The notes: a model not told the origin generated them from the sequence alone. Positions 45,862 through 56,816 are shown, numbered from the stretch's first letter. The stretch: DNA of 64,000 bases from Datura wrightii (GCA_035772735.1 JASDFA010000016.1:170381001-170445000), one strand, 5' to 3'. Numbers and translations: made by a program.

Positions 45862-46737
45862 TGTTCAGTCCCAACTACACGCAAGTGCACGTGGTCGTAC
45901 AAGTAGTAAAGTGGCTTTATTTCAAGCCAAGTATCGATCCCACAGGGACTGTAATATGGCAGTAATTTTCCTATTTGTTAGTAAACGATTTCGTTATGCA
46001 GGTAGACAACCAAAACAAATAATGCTTGTGAGTCAAGATTAATAGTTAATGTGAACCTAAGTGAATATTGTAAGTTAAAGTCTAAACAATAGCAACGAAC
46101 TAGCTGAGGTAAAGGCAAATATGCAGGGATGTAATTTATTAATTATAGTTCAGTCAATCTTCTCTTCGTTTGTCAGTCAGGAATTAATAACCCATGGATT
46201 GGATCTTTCGACTCCTCACCAATTAAAGAATCACGAGACTTACATTACACATTTCTGTGATGCAAAAACCCCATGTTCTATCTATACACAACAAATTCCA
46301 TAAATGACCAAATATGATATTACAGATATATTTCTATTCTGAACGTAAATCTTCCCTTAATTTCTCAACCAAGACAAGAACATATTCCACCAATTCACAT
46401 CTATCCAACTAGTCTCCCTTTCGGAATCGAAATTGGAATTCTAGAATATACATTAACGTAGTAAAAGCAAGAATTGGAAGAACAACCGTTATAGAGAAGA
46501 TAAAAACTGAAATAATCAGTAATTACATTCTTCTGCAATTATCCTCAACCTTAGCAAGAGGTGAATTAGCCACTCATTTGCGGATTAAACATCTTCAAAC
46601 AAGTAGAAATCATACAAGCAATTGAAATTAAAGAGGAAAAGGAAGAAAATTAACCCTAGGAATTCTTCTTCTCAACTGCCTGCTATCCACGTTCTTGCTC
46701 AAAATGTCAGATACTTTAAAATAAAACCTAAGTGTGC

Positions 46738-46745
46738 TATTTATA
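46738..46745 (-). promoter_or_regulatory. TATA box of the E LTR
   Basis: The minus strand reads TATAAATA, about 25-30 bp after the palindrome array. It is conserved at 57856-57863. Confidence 0.6.
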
Positions 46746-46769
46746 CAAGTGAGAAATTTTTCCCGGAAT

Positions 46770-47010
46770 AACTGGCAACGTGGCACGGAGTGTATCGCGG
46801 AGCATCAGCTCCGTGCCACGGCCCTATCGCGGAGCCTCACTCGAATGCAGCTTCCAGGTAATTGTCTTCAGCGTGGCACGGAGGTAAACGCGGAGCTTAA
46901 GCTCCATGACAAGGTTCCATCACGCACCTCGACTGGAAATCAAGTTAAAATTCCTTCTAGGCAAAATGCTTCCGCGATGGTAGCGTGACACGGCCTCCAT
47001 CACAGAGCAC
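46770..47010 (-). repeat. Palindrome array in the E LTR
   Basis: Repeated CCGTG-N-CACGG palindromes, for example CCGTGCCACGG at 46811-46821, together with GTGGCACGGAG and CTCCGTG arms and CGCGGAGC repeats. The array lies directly upstream of the LTR TATA box on the minus strand. The right LTR has it at 57895-58130. Confidence 0.72.
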
Positions 47011-47253
47011 CAAACTTGGCCAATTTCCTTGTCGACTTTCGCTTCTTGCTTCCGAGTCCATTTCTACACTTCACCAACTTGTAGATTAGCTTCCAAAAAT
47101 TTCTTCTAGACTGCAAAACAACACTAATCATGTTGGTTAGTATAAATCCACATTTACATACAAATCACATGAGAATGCACACATAAAAGTGGATAAACAA
47201 GTAGAAATGAAGTATTAAAGTATCACTTGGGCATGAAATTATGCCCAAGATCA

Positions 47254-47286
47254 CCTACTCCACACTTAAAACCTTGTTTGTCCTCG
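47254..47286 (-). other. Element E polypurine tract
   Basis: The minus strand reads CGAGGACAAACAAGG, then TTTTAAGTGTGGAGTAGG, next to the LTR start TGATCTTGGG. Confidence 0.8.
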
Positions 47287-48918
47287 AACAATCCTTTAAC
47301 ATATCATGCAATTGAAACTCACGCATAACTAATTTGGCGAGACCATTCAAGCTACGGCTATAAGGATTATTTAAGATAGCAAATCATCAAGAGAACATGC
47401 ACGGTTTCATAAATAAAATGAAATACACCACATTAAGACCTCCTAACCTCAAGAATCGACTCTCGATCTTGGCAAACTCGTGCAAATCAACCAATCAAGA
47501 CATCCGACACGACTGTTATCTCTCATTAAGCATGTGCCCTCAGAACACAAGAGAGTTACCCCCTGTTCACTCATAAAATTTCCGAAGCATTACATGTAGG
47601 GGTATGTGAATAAGATTACGCTCGCTCTCCCAAAGAATTCACATGCATCATGTCGTGAACTATAAGCTTGCCCTTAGTGTTTTACTCCACTAATTTGAGG
47701 ATGCATGACGTAAGATCACGTAGGACTTAATGGGTTGTAATGTAAGCTAAGGAACTAGTAAATACTGTGCTAACCAATAATAGTAACTAGCTTCCCCAAG
47801 TGCTTTTAATACATCCCACATTCATTACGGACATTGCTTCTTCCTCAATCCTCTCACTCTTGAATTTTCTCTTTGTTTTTGTTCCCATTTCTTTAGGCAC
47901 ACTAGACTTACTAGCAAAGAGTATTTAAGCAACTTTTTTTTCATTCATTGATTTTCTTACTCTCTACTAATAATTAATCAATTCCAAACGAGTGCACCTT
48001 TGTCCTTTTCTTTAACTTTCACAACTTCCACTTTCCCTTCCGTTTCAAGCTTCTCACTTCTTCACTCTTTGAGAAAATTGTTGTTTTTTTTTACTTAAGC
48101 GCTCAGGAGTTTTGGATGAAAAAAAGGGATTAAGCTTGGGTTGTATCTATCAAAGAATAGGCTAAAGGCTCAATGGGGCTAACTAGGATTTAACATTCAA
48201 GGTGGGTACGATAAGGGAGAAAATTTTGGTTCATTCAAAGAAATGCCTACATCCTTTCCTACAATCCACATCCTTCATTTCATTTAATATACACACCAGG
48301 CAAGTTCTAGACACTTCACAATAGCATGGAATATTCGAAAACTCACACTCACTGCACATGCTCAACTTAAGACATATTCATAGACTCTTCATTCAGTTAA
48401 TTACAAGAATTAAATAATTAAGCCTTGATCACACCGAGTCGAATTCTAGGGCCTAGGTATCTCAACATGTTTAACACATTTGCATGCTTCTGTACGAATC
48501 ACACTTGCATCTTACAATCATGTGTAGCACATAACAAGAATGTTGAACCATTAATTAGCTACACGTTTGGAAAATAAACGAAAGAAAAAAATCTAAACCT
48601 ATCGACTAAATTTCCCTTAAGACGGTCATCATCCATCCATCATAGGGAACAGTCGCTATCTAAGACGTCGGTTCAAGGTGACTATTCTCGGGAAAAGCAC
48701 CGAAAACAAAAACCGAGAAACCCAAACAAAAAAATCAATAAAAAAATAAATATAATCAAAAAATTTACACATAACTTCCACAAGCAGCTTACTATTTATT
48801 ACATCACCAACTACCACAAAATCATCAACCACATAACATGAAATACAGAGTCACAGAGTCACAAATAGCACATCCACAAAAGCACAAACACAAATAACCT
48901 TTCTACACTAGCACCTAA
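47287..48918 (-). repeat. Element E region between ORF2 and 3' LTR
   Basis: No gene. It contains the conserved noncoding block (47611-47730) and A-rich sequence near 48700-48780. Confidence 0.75.
47611..47730 (-). other. Conserved noncoding block, element E copy
   Basis: 120 nt on the minus strand from TTAAGTCCTACGTGATC through CTAAGGGCAAGCTTATAG to GAGAGCGAGCGTAATCTTA. It aligns with C, B and H although E lies in the opposite orientation and is a different family. Confidence 0.7.
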
Positions 48919-48955
48919 CTACTCCCACCCCACACTTAATCGGAACACTGTCCCC
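48919..48955 (-). other. Internal polypurine tract, element E
   Basis: The minus strand reads GGGGACAGTGTTCCG, then ATTAAGTGTGGGGTGGGAGT, beginning 53 nt after the ORF2 stop. It is nearly the same sequence as the LTR-adjacent PPT 1.65 kb away. Confidence 0.68.
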
Positions 48956-49008
48956 AGTGTTCACATATCTGCAATTAAAAACAAATTTTGGGTGGTGTAA
49001 CTCCCTGA

Positions 49009-50188
49009 TTAATCAAAATAGTCAATCTCTTCATCAGGTGCTAGTGCCTCATCGCCAAGATCAGAATCATCCCCGCCGTCTTCCTCCGACTCAATGTCTG
49101 AGTCCTCCCAGTGTGTTTCCTCATCAGTAGGGATGTCATCATCAACTGGTTCTACAAATGCAGGCCCAACTCTGCATAAAGCTTGGGCATGCTCATTGAA
49201 TGGATAATCCATGTCGAGCTGCCACAATTCATCCTCCGTAGCAGGCCTTCCACCAATGCTTAGTTGCAACATCTGCATCTCATATATTCGGGCCATGTAT
49301 TGATCATCCCGAGCATGTCGCTCAGCTAGTGTAAGCACAGGCCCATATGTAGTATCAGGTGCTTTGGTTTTAGTGACATCCAAAGCACGCCGATCAAGTT
49401 GAGGAATGTAGTCCGGGGCCTCTTCTTCAATAACATGGCCCCTGAGGAAAGCAGTGAGAAGACCACCGAAACCATACCTATGCCCTTGATGAAGTCTGGC
49501 TTTCTTCATGGCGGAGATGATCACCGCTCCAACATTAATTTCCAGCCCTTTCATCAGTGCATAAACCAGACAAACTCTATCCTAGGTGACATCAGTCATG
49601 TGCACCCCCGGGATTAGACAAGAGCAAACTATATTTAACCATATCCAAGCTTCTCTGTTCATCTGGGAATATGGAAATGTCTGGTGGTATCCCCTTTCCT
49701 TGTGAAGACTCCATCTGGTTGTCGATCGAGCTCCACATAAAGTGCGTCTAATATCTGTGTACGGTGGAGTGATATTCAGTTGGCGGAGGACATGAGCGTC
49801 TGTGTCCCGCATCCCCAGGATTGCATTTAGATGTTATGGTTCAAAAGTAACCACCTGCCCTCTGATCTTATGGTTCAAAAGAGATTGCACTCTTTGGGTT
49901 CTTAAAAAATGAAGTTTAACCCAGCAGTGTCAATCCTATGTACAATCCTTGGGAATTCCTATGCTAGTGGTTCCCGTGCTATCTGTTCCTCTGGGAAATA
50001 CTTGGTTTCCTTGTGTTTGGAATACCATTTCTTTCCCTCATCTGTCACCCATCTTGTTCTATATTGTCTGCGTTGCCCTCGAGGAATAGATGGTGCTGCT
50101 GGTACTACTGCCCCAATTCTTACTCTTTTTCTGCTGGCGCCAGATGTGGATTTGCCTTTGCCTTTATCCCGCCTTCCAGAAATTTTTC
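49009..50188 (-). pseudogene. Element E ORF2 ('putative plant transposon protein' type)
   Basis: After the splice acceptor (50189-50190 region) the frame encodes a basic stretch (RDKGKGKSTSGASRKRVR), then RRQYRTRWVTDEGKKWYSKH near 50020-50080. A frame change and stops follow between about 49555 and 49910. 49009-49554 is a long open C-terminal part (LEINVGAVIISAMKKA, YGFGGLLTAFL) ending in a strongly acidic tail (DDDIPTDEETHWEDSDIES). Basic N-terminus, conserved core and acidic tail match B. I see no transmembrane segment, so an envelope role is not supported. Function unknown. Confidence 0.6.
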
Positions 50189-50889
50189 CTGTGCATTCAA
50201 AAACATACAGTTCAAATGTTATTCAAGGCATAGTTGGATACGACTAAGGTTGGGCTTAACTCGATCACCCCACACTTAGTCGTTAGCCGTAACCAATACA
50301 AATTGACGAGAACAACCACCTATTTTCAGCTCTTATTTACCAACAGGTTTAATGCATTCATACAAATGGATGTAATGGTTTCATTGTACTACTCAGGCTT
50401 CATACAATGCATTATGAAAATTCATCCATCTTTTCATTGACAACATCATGATCAATTCTCACTTTATGCACCCACTTATGGGATTTTCCTACTTTCATTC
50501 CCCCAGCATTTGATCTTCACGCTCACACATTCCCAATTCAAGCACAACCAAATTCTTTTTTAAACTCCAACACAATCCACACAATTTTCTAACTTAAGTT
50601 TTCAACATATACTCAATTATCCAACTCAAGTTGTCAACAAATGCTCAATTTTTCAATTCAATTTTTCAACCCATACTCAATTTCCCAACCCTAGGTATCA
50701 ACAATGGAAGAATTTCAACACACGTCATGTAATTATTGAGTTCTAAGCACAAAGTAGTATAAAATCAACATTCATCAATGGCTCAAACAATCACATACCT
50801 CCTCAATACCTTAGGGCAGATTTTCCTCACAAAACATGTACAAGGTTTGAATTTTTCGTCTAAAATTGAAAGAAAATGGAAGAACATAC
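50189..50889 (-). other. Presumed leader intron of element E ORF2
   Basis: On the minus strand the donor is AAG|GTATGTTC (GT at 50889-50888) and the acceptor GAATGCACAG|G (ends 50189), a 701-bp intron. Similar introns precede ORF2 in B and C. Inferred from consensus only. Confidence 0.5.
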
Positions 50890-51345
50890 CTTACTTAACA
50901 TGATTGAAATGAAATTTGTGGAATTTGTTGAGTACTTTCGTGCCACGCTTGAGGGAGAAGGGGGATCGGGGTTTTTGTTGCGGAGATGCGAAGATAAGTG
51001 GGAAAAATTAGGGTTTGGTGTGTTAAAAAGGGGTAATTCATGCGGGTCAACTCAATGACCCGAGGTGACCCGACGCGAACTTTGCCTCAACGTGTCACGG
51101 AGGCCAGGTTCCGTGACACGGAGCCAACGCGGAGGCTTTATGGAATTTTTTTAAAAATTCTAGAATGAAACCTCAACGTGTCACGGAGGGTAATGCGGAG
51201 GTCCACCTCTATGACACGGAGCCAATGCGACGGCTCTCTAGATTGTCCCCAAGTTTTATTTTCTTACCTTGATTTTTCACTTGCACTTTTGTATTTTGGA
51301 CCTCCATTTCACCTGAAAGTCATCCAACGACAATAATTTGTTAGA
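50890..51345 (-). other. Element E ORF2 leader and palindrome array
   Basis: No gene. 51080-51235 holds CCGTGACACGG (51111-51121) and CGTGTCACGGAGG repeats, the same motif as the E LTR. Toward 50890 the minus strand becomes CT-rich (CCCCCTTCTCCCTC), like a 5' leader. No clear TATA box. Confidence 0.6.
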
Positions 51346-51350
51346 AATCA

Positions 51351-51364
51351 TGGGTTGCCTCCCA
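51351..51364 (-). other. Post-ORF hairpin 2, element E
   Basis: TGGG-AGGCAA-CCCA on the minus strand (4-bp stem). It is the second copy, about 85 bp beyond the first. Confidence 0.6.
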
Positions 51365-51435
51365 ACTATTGCCATCCCTTTTCTTTTTTTTTTCTCTTTT
51401 TTTCAATAATCCTAACTAATCTATTACATTACATT

Positions 51436-51482
51436 CACGGGTTGCCTCCCGTGCAGCGCCTGGTTTACCATCGCGGCTCGAC
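51436..51482 (-). other. Post-ORF hairpin module, element E
   Basis: On the minus strand GTCG-AGCCG-CGAT (51482-51470, one G-U pair) is followed by CACGGG-AGGCAA-CCCGTG (51453-51436). The second stem starts exactly 40 nt after the integrase stop (51494-51496), the same distance as in B. Confidence 0.78.
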
Positions 51483-51493
51483 GCTTTTCATCC

Positions 51494-52592
51494 TTAATCA
51501 TCTACTAAAGTGATAGACATCTTCTCTTGAATAACGTCTTCACCCCAGTAGTGCTTACATCTCTGTCCGTTCACCAAAAATGTGGCACTTTTATCCTCTT
51601 CCCACAATTCAACTGCCCCGTGTGGGGTCATTCTCACAACTTCAAATGGTCCTGACCACTTAGACCGCAACTTCCCTAGAAAGAGTTTCAACCTCGAGTT
51701 GAACAGCAACACTTTTTGCCCTGGCTCAAAGATCCGATGCACCATGTGCCTATCGTGCCACCTTTTAGTTTTCTCCTTGTAGCATTTGGCACTTTCATAG
51801 GCGTTCCATCGAACCTCGTCTAACACACTCAGCTTCATCAATCTCTTCTTTCCTACTAGCTCAGGATCCATGTTTAGCTTTGTTACGGCCCAATAAGCTC
51901 GATGTTCCAGCTCCACAGGTAGATGACATGCCTTCCCATAAACCAATCTGTACGTAGAAGTCCTAATGGGTGTCTTGTATGCAGTTCTATAAGCCCACAA
52001 CGCATCGTCAAGTTTGCTTGCTCAATCAATTCGTTGTGCATTCACTGTTTTCTACAGAATTTGCTTAATCTCCCTGTTTGACACCTCTACTTGCCCGCTA
52101 GTTTGGGGATGATTCGCAACTTTGTGTCGCACCCCATACTTAGCTAGCAAGTTTTTGAACCCTGCATTCACAAAATGTGCCCCTCCATCACTGATAATAG
52201 CTCGGGGCGTACCGAACCTGGTGAAAATATGCTTCTTCACAAATTTTGTCACCACCTTGTTGTCGTTCCTGGGACAAGCTACTGCCTCGACCCACTTAGA
52301 CACGCAGTCCACTGCTACCAAGATGTAACGATTACCAAATGACAGTGGAAACGGGCCCATAAAGTCTATCCCCCATACATCGAAAACCTCAACTTCTAAT
52401 ATCTGATGCAATGGCATCTCCTGTCTCCTGCCGATTGTTCCTAATTCTTTGACATCTATCACACATTTTGATATAAGTTGTAGCGTGTCTGAACAGTTTG
52501 GGCCAAAAGAAATTGGACTGCAGCACCTTGTGAGCTATTCGCTCTCCTCCATGATGACCTCCATACAACGATGAATGACAACTCCTCAGCAC
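51494..52592 (-). pseudogene. Element E integrase
   Basis: 52389-52592 has the zinc-binding part (SSLYGGHHGGERIAHKV, KMCDRCQRIRNN). After a frameshift 52052-52462 has the catalytic core: WGIDFMGPFP (first Asp), IISDGGAHF (second Asp) and GQVEVSNRE (Glu). Spacing between the second Asp and Glu is 33 residues where X has 35; the usual Athila text around HPQTSGQ appears two codons short. 51494-52000 is the C-terminal domain (GKACHLPVELEHRAYWA), which is typical of the Athila lineage. No chromodomain. Frame breaks make this copy inactive. Confidence 0.9.
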
Positions 52593-52823
52593 TTCTGCAA
52601 TCTGACTTTTTGGAATGCATCACCTCATCACTTGATCCGGTCCTTGCTTAAACAGATACGACTCATCCCACATGTAGTACTGGGAATCATGCCTCAGCTT
52701 TTTCCTTTGCTAAGCCATCGCCTCCGGTGGGTATACTCCACTTACCAACAAGTTCACAATATCTGCGTACCAAGGGAGTTCCACTTCCTTTATTGCCAAG
52801 AGTTGTTCATTCGGGAACTCTTC

Positions 52824-53339
52824 TCAGATGCGCTCACCTTCCTGCATATGCGAACGGTTCTCTAACCGCGATAGGTGATCTGCAACCTGATTCTTGCTTC
52901 CCTTTCTATCTCGGATCTCCAGATTAAACTCTTGTAGCAATAATATCCACCTGATTAGTCTGGGCTTCGCATCCTTCTTGCCAAACAAGTACCGAATTGC
53001 TGCATGATCAGTATATACCACCACTTTCGACCCCACCAGATAGGATCTGAACTTGTCAAATGCAAACACTAAAGCCAGCATCTCCTTCTCCGTGACTGTA
53101 TAATTGACTTGGGTAGCATCAAGTGTTTTTCTTGCATAATAAATGGAATGAAAAATTTTATTCCTACACTGCCCCAATACAGCTCCTACAGCCACGTCAC
53201 TTGCATCACACATCAACTCAAAAGGATGTTCCCAGTCAGGAGAAATGAGAATAGGTGCTTCCATCAGCTTCTTTTTTAGCTCCTCGAATGCTTCTACACA
53301 TTCCTTGTCAAATTCAAACTTCACCTCTTTTTTTAGCAA
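52824..53339 (-). pseudogene. Element E RNase H domain
   Basis: Open for 171 codons with the four catalytic acidic positions in CDASDVAVG, TEKEMLALV, YTDHAAIRY and QVADHLSRL. It belongs to the pol polyprotein; a frameshift separates it from RT and another stretch with stops leads to integrase (same frame). RNase H removes the RNA template during reverse transcription. Confidence 0.9.
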
Positions 53340-54096
53340 CCGACATATTGGTCTAGAAATTTTTGAGAAGTTCTGGATGAACCGTCTGTAAAACCCATCA
53401 ATGTCCTAGAAAGCTGCGAACACCCTTCACTGACACTGGTGGTGGTAGCTTTTCAATCACCTTAATCTTAACAAGATCGACTTCTAACCCTCTGCATGAC
53501 ACCTTATGGCCAAGAACGATACCCTCCTTGACTAAAAAGTGACACTTTTCCCGGTTGAGCACCAGGTTTGAGTCTTCACATCAAGCTAACACCCTGTCAA
53601 GATTCTGCAGACACATCAAAAACGAATTACAGAAAATAGAAAAGTCATCCATAAATACCTCGACAAAATCTTCCACCATGTCATGGAAGATCGCCATCAT
53701 GCATTGTTGGAATGTGGCTGGTGCATTGCATAGACCAAATGGCATTTGCCTGAAAGCATATGTCCCATAAGGACATGTAAACGTGGTCTTCTCCTGATTC
53801 TCCGATGCTATGGCTATTTGATTGTAGCCGGAATAACCATCCAGAAAACAATAATATTCCTGACCTGCCAACCTGTTCAAAATCTAATCAATGAATGGAA
53901 TAGGATAATTATCTTTCCTCGTGACCTCATTAAGCTTCCTATAATCCATGCAAATTCACCAGCCTGTGACTGTGCGTATGGGAATCAACTCATTCTTTTC
54001 ATTGGTGACCACGGTCATCCCTCCTTTCTTCAGAATGCACTGAACTGGGCCAACCCATTCACTGTCTGAGATAGGATATACCACACCTGCATCAAT
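53340..54096 (-). pseudogene. Element E reverse transcriptase
   Basis: 53581-53880 contains the palm (DGYSGYNQIAIA, KTTFTCPYGTYAFRQMPFGL) and F-M-D-D-F (EVFMDDFSIF), so the catalytic Asp pair is intact. 53341-53580 continues the thumb (VLGHKVSCRGLEVD) with stops. Upstream 53890-54096 has stops too (CMDYRKLNEVT region). Broken, but recent enough to read throughout. Confidence 0.9.
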
Positions 54097-55367
54097 CTAC
54101 TTGATCACTTCCTTTCTGACTACGTCTTTCATCACCGGGTTCAACCTCCGCTGATGTTGCACGGTTGGCTTGGATCCTTCTTCCATAAATATCCTGTGCA
54201 TGTAGAAAGCTGGACTAATCCCCTTGATGTCCGACATCTGCCAACCCATTGCTCTCTTCCGCCTCTTAAGGACCACCAATGCCTCTTTCACTTGTGCTTC
54301 TGTTAGTTCTACTGAAATGATGACTGGCAAGGTTTCATCTTCACCCAAAAATGCATACTGCAGATGTGGAGGCAACGTCTTTAACTCCAATTTCGGTGCC
54401 TCCTCAATTGATGGCCTTGGCGAGGGTTCCAAGGACCTCTTCAACCGTTCAAAGTCCTGCTTCCTGAAGAACCATTTTGGCTCATTCAAAGTCTGCATCA
54501 TCTCATATGTAGCACTGTCCCCAAAATGATCATAGCCCACCAAGGCTCTCTCCAATGGGTCCTGTGAGTCAACAATCTGAAGGTTTGATTCCTGATTTAA
54601 AACACTGATTGCTGATAGCTCCACATAAATGGACGGTAGCTTCATGGCCTTGTACACATCAAAAACCTCTACTTTTTCATGTGCTCGCATGGTTAGCTGC
54701 CCAACAGCCACATCAATTAAGGCTCGCCCGGTTGCCAAGAAAGGCCATCCCAAAATAAATGGGACTTCCGTATCTAGCTCAAAATCCAGAATTATAAAAT
54801 CCACCGGGAAAACGAGCGACTAGCACATCCTCCACAATACCATCAGGTCTGTCCAATGAACGGTCAGCTAGCTGCAAGATCACAGTAGTGGGTCTAGGTC
54901 TGCGCAACCCCAATTTCTTAAACTGATGTTGGCATCAAATTTATGCTTGCTCCCAAATCACACAATCCGCGAGCTTGAATAGATTGCCCAATTGTAATCT
55001 GAATAGTGAATCTCCCAAGATCCTTGAGCTTTGTCGGTTATCTATTTTGTATTCAGGAGGTGCACTCCTCAGTAGCCATTGTAGCATACTCCATCAATCT
55101 ATTTTTGTTTGCTACAATGTCCTTGATGTACTTGGCATATTTCGGCATTCCCTGAAAAACATCAACTAAAGGCAAATTAATATGTACCTGTTTCAACACT
55201 TCCATGAATTTCTTAAAGCAAGCTTCCTCCTTATGCTTTTTCAATCTTTGAGGAAATGGGGGCAGTGGTCTTTCTATCTCGACTGCCTTTTCCTTCCCTC
55301 TCACATCATCATGTCCTTCATCCTTTTCAGCCGCTCCAGATTGCTGAGGTGGCCTTTTTGGTTCCAC
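54097..55367 (-). pseudogene. Element E protease and RT N-terminus
   Basis: 55053-55367 is the gag-protease linker (LPPFPQRLKKHKEEACFKKF, MPKYAKYIKDIV). The retropepsin motif CDLGASINLMP lies near 54920-54955. 54097-54804 then gives FELDTEVPFILGWPFLATG and runs on to the RT start (TLPVIISVELTEAQ, RRLNPVMKDVVRKEV). In B and C the frame stops soon after the equivalent of RALIDVAVG. A frameshift separates the two parts. Confidence 0.87.
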
Positions 55368-55454
55368 CTCCTTGAGTTAAGTTCCACTCCTGGTAGTAAC
55401 TGCATTGACCTGCTTAGGATTTGGGTCTATATTGCTTGGTAATCCTACCCTCGG

Positions 55455-56816
55455 TCATGTGTTTTGGGCTCCAGCTAACTGTCCAAACTGATACTCCAAT
55501 GCCTTTGTAGCTAACTGCTGATTTTTCATGTCAGCAGTTAATTTTACATAATCAGCCTGCATCTGTGCTTGGTTAGCTATTATGGTTTTGGACATATCCT
55601 TAATGTTGCTGGATGGAGGAGGTGCATTGTTTCCTCTATGTTGTGGCTGAAAATTGTGATGCCCCCATTTGTTTCTCTGCATGCCCTAATTTGGACTTTG
55701 TCCTTGATGACTAGTACTCCCCCATGAAAAATTCAGATGATTCCTCCAATTTGGGTTGTAACTGTTGCCATACTGCTGATTATTGTTCCTCGGGGCGTTT
55801 CCAACAAAATTTACCAAATCCGGATTTGCACCACAATACTCAGCTGAATGTTCAGTACTTCCACAGACTTCACACCAAACCTGATGAACTTCATTGACTG
55901 GGGCCTGTGCCTGCTTCAAACTCATACCACTGAAATGACTGTTAAGTTTATTTTGCAAAGCAGCTATCTATGCAGCGATAGCTGTGAAACCATCCACCTC
56001 AAAGACCCCTGCGGCTTTCTTTGCTCCTCCTCAAGTTGAATCCGCATTCCATCCAGGATTTCCCTGTGAAATACGGTTTAATAAAGTGTAAAGCTCTTCG
56101 TAGGTCTTCTCCAATGCCTGCCCACCGGTTGCTGAATCCAAAAATATCTTAGTATGCGGTTCCAAACCCTCAATGAACTTATGCACCAATACCTCATTAG
56201 TCCGGTGATGATGAGGGTAATCTCTAAGCATAGACTTAAATCTTTCCCAAGCCTGATACAAATTCTCACCCTCTTTTTGTTTGAAGCTTAGAATCTGACT
56301 CCTAAGCTTTGCAGTCTTCCTTGATGGAAAGAATCGTATCAAAAACTTCCTTACGAGGTCATCCCAAGTAGTGACAGAATTTGGTGGTTCAGCCTTCAAC
56401 CACTTCTTTGCTTCCCCCAGCAGTGAGAACGGGAATAATGTAAGCCTCACATAGTCAGATGATACTCCAGCGGGGATATAGGTGTCACTTATCTCCAAAA
56501 AATTTTGGAGATGTTATTTAGGGAGACTTGTAAATTGCTCGCTAATGTGCAATAACTGCACCATATTCTGCTTGAGTTCGAATCTCCCTCCTGGCTCTGG
56601 TCTACGAATGCTAGATGTTACATTATTCACATGTGGGATAGCCACTTCGCGGACCGGTCTTGTTTCCATCTCTTGGGGCACTAAAACTGCCCTTACAATT
56701 GGTGGATTTTGTTGCTGCTCCAGAATTGCCTGCCTTAATAACCGCAGCTTCTTCTCTTGAGCTTCCCTTCTTTGTCGAAGAAATTGTCTCTCTGGCTCTA
56801 TAAATGAATCCACCAA
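55455..56816 (-). pseudogene. Element E gag
   Basis: Four open pieces in the same frame separated by stop codons: 56514-56816 (N-terminus, EPERQFLRQRREAQEKKLRL), 56031-56498 (gag core, LTLFPFSLLGEAKKWLKAEP, DDLVRKFLIRFFPSRKTAKL), 55686-55958 with a knuckle CEVCGSTEHSAEYC (CX2CX4HX4C), and 55455-55682 (coiled-coil-like tail, ending ALEYQFGQLAGAQ). Point nonsense changes rather than frameshifts dominate. Gag would assemble the particle and bind RNA. Confidence 0.9.

Larger units (their letters stand above)
45862..47253 (-). repeat. Element E 3' LTR (left copy)
   Basis: On the plus strand it begins TGTTCAGTCCC and ends CCCAAGATCA. It is close to the right copy apart from scattered changes and an 18-bp length difference near 46455. 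On the minus strand a TATA box (46738-46745) follows the palindrome array 46770-47010. It shares the GATCCCACAGGGA segment with other Athila-like LTRs. No gene. Confidence 0.92.

Noticed and set aside
49009..50188. Envelope protein gene in element E
   Set aside because: Position fits the Athila env-like gene, but I see no signal peptide, transmembrane segment or cleavage site; better described as ORF2 of unknown role.
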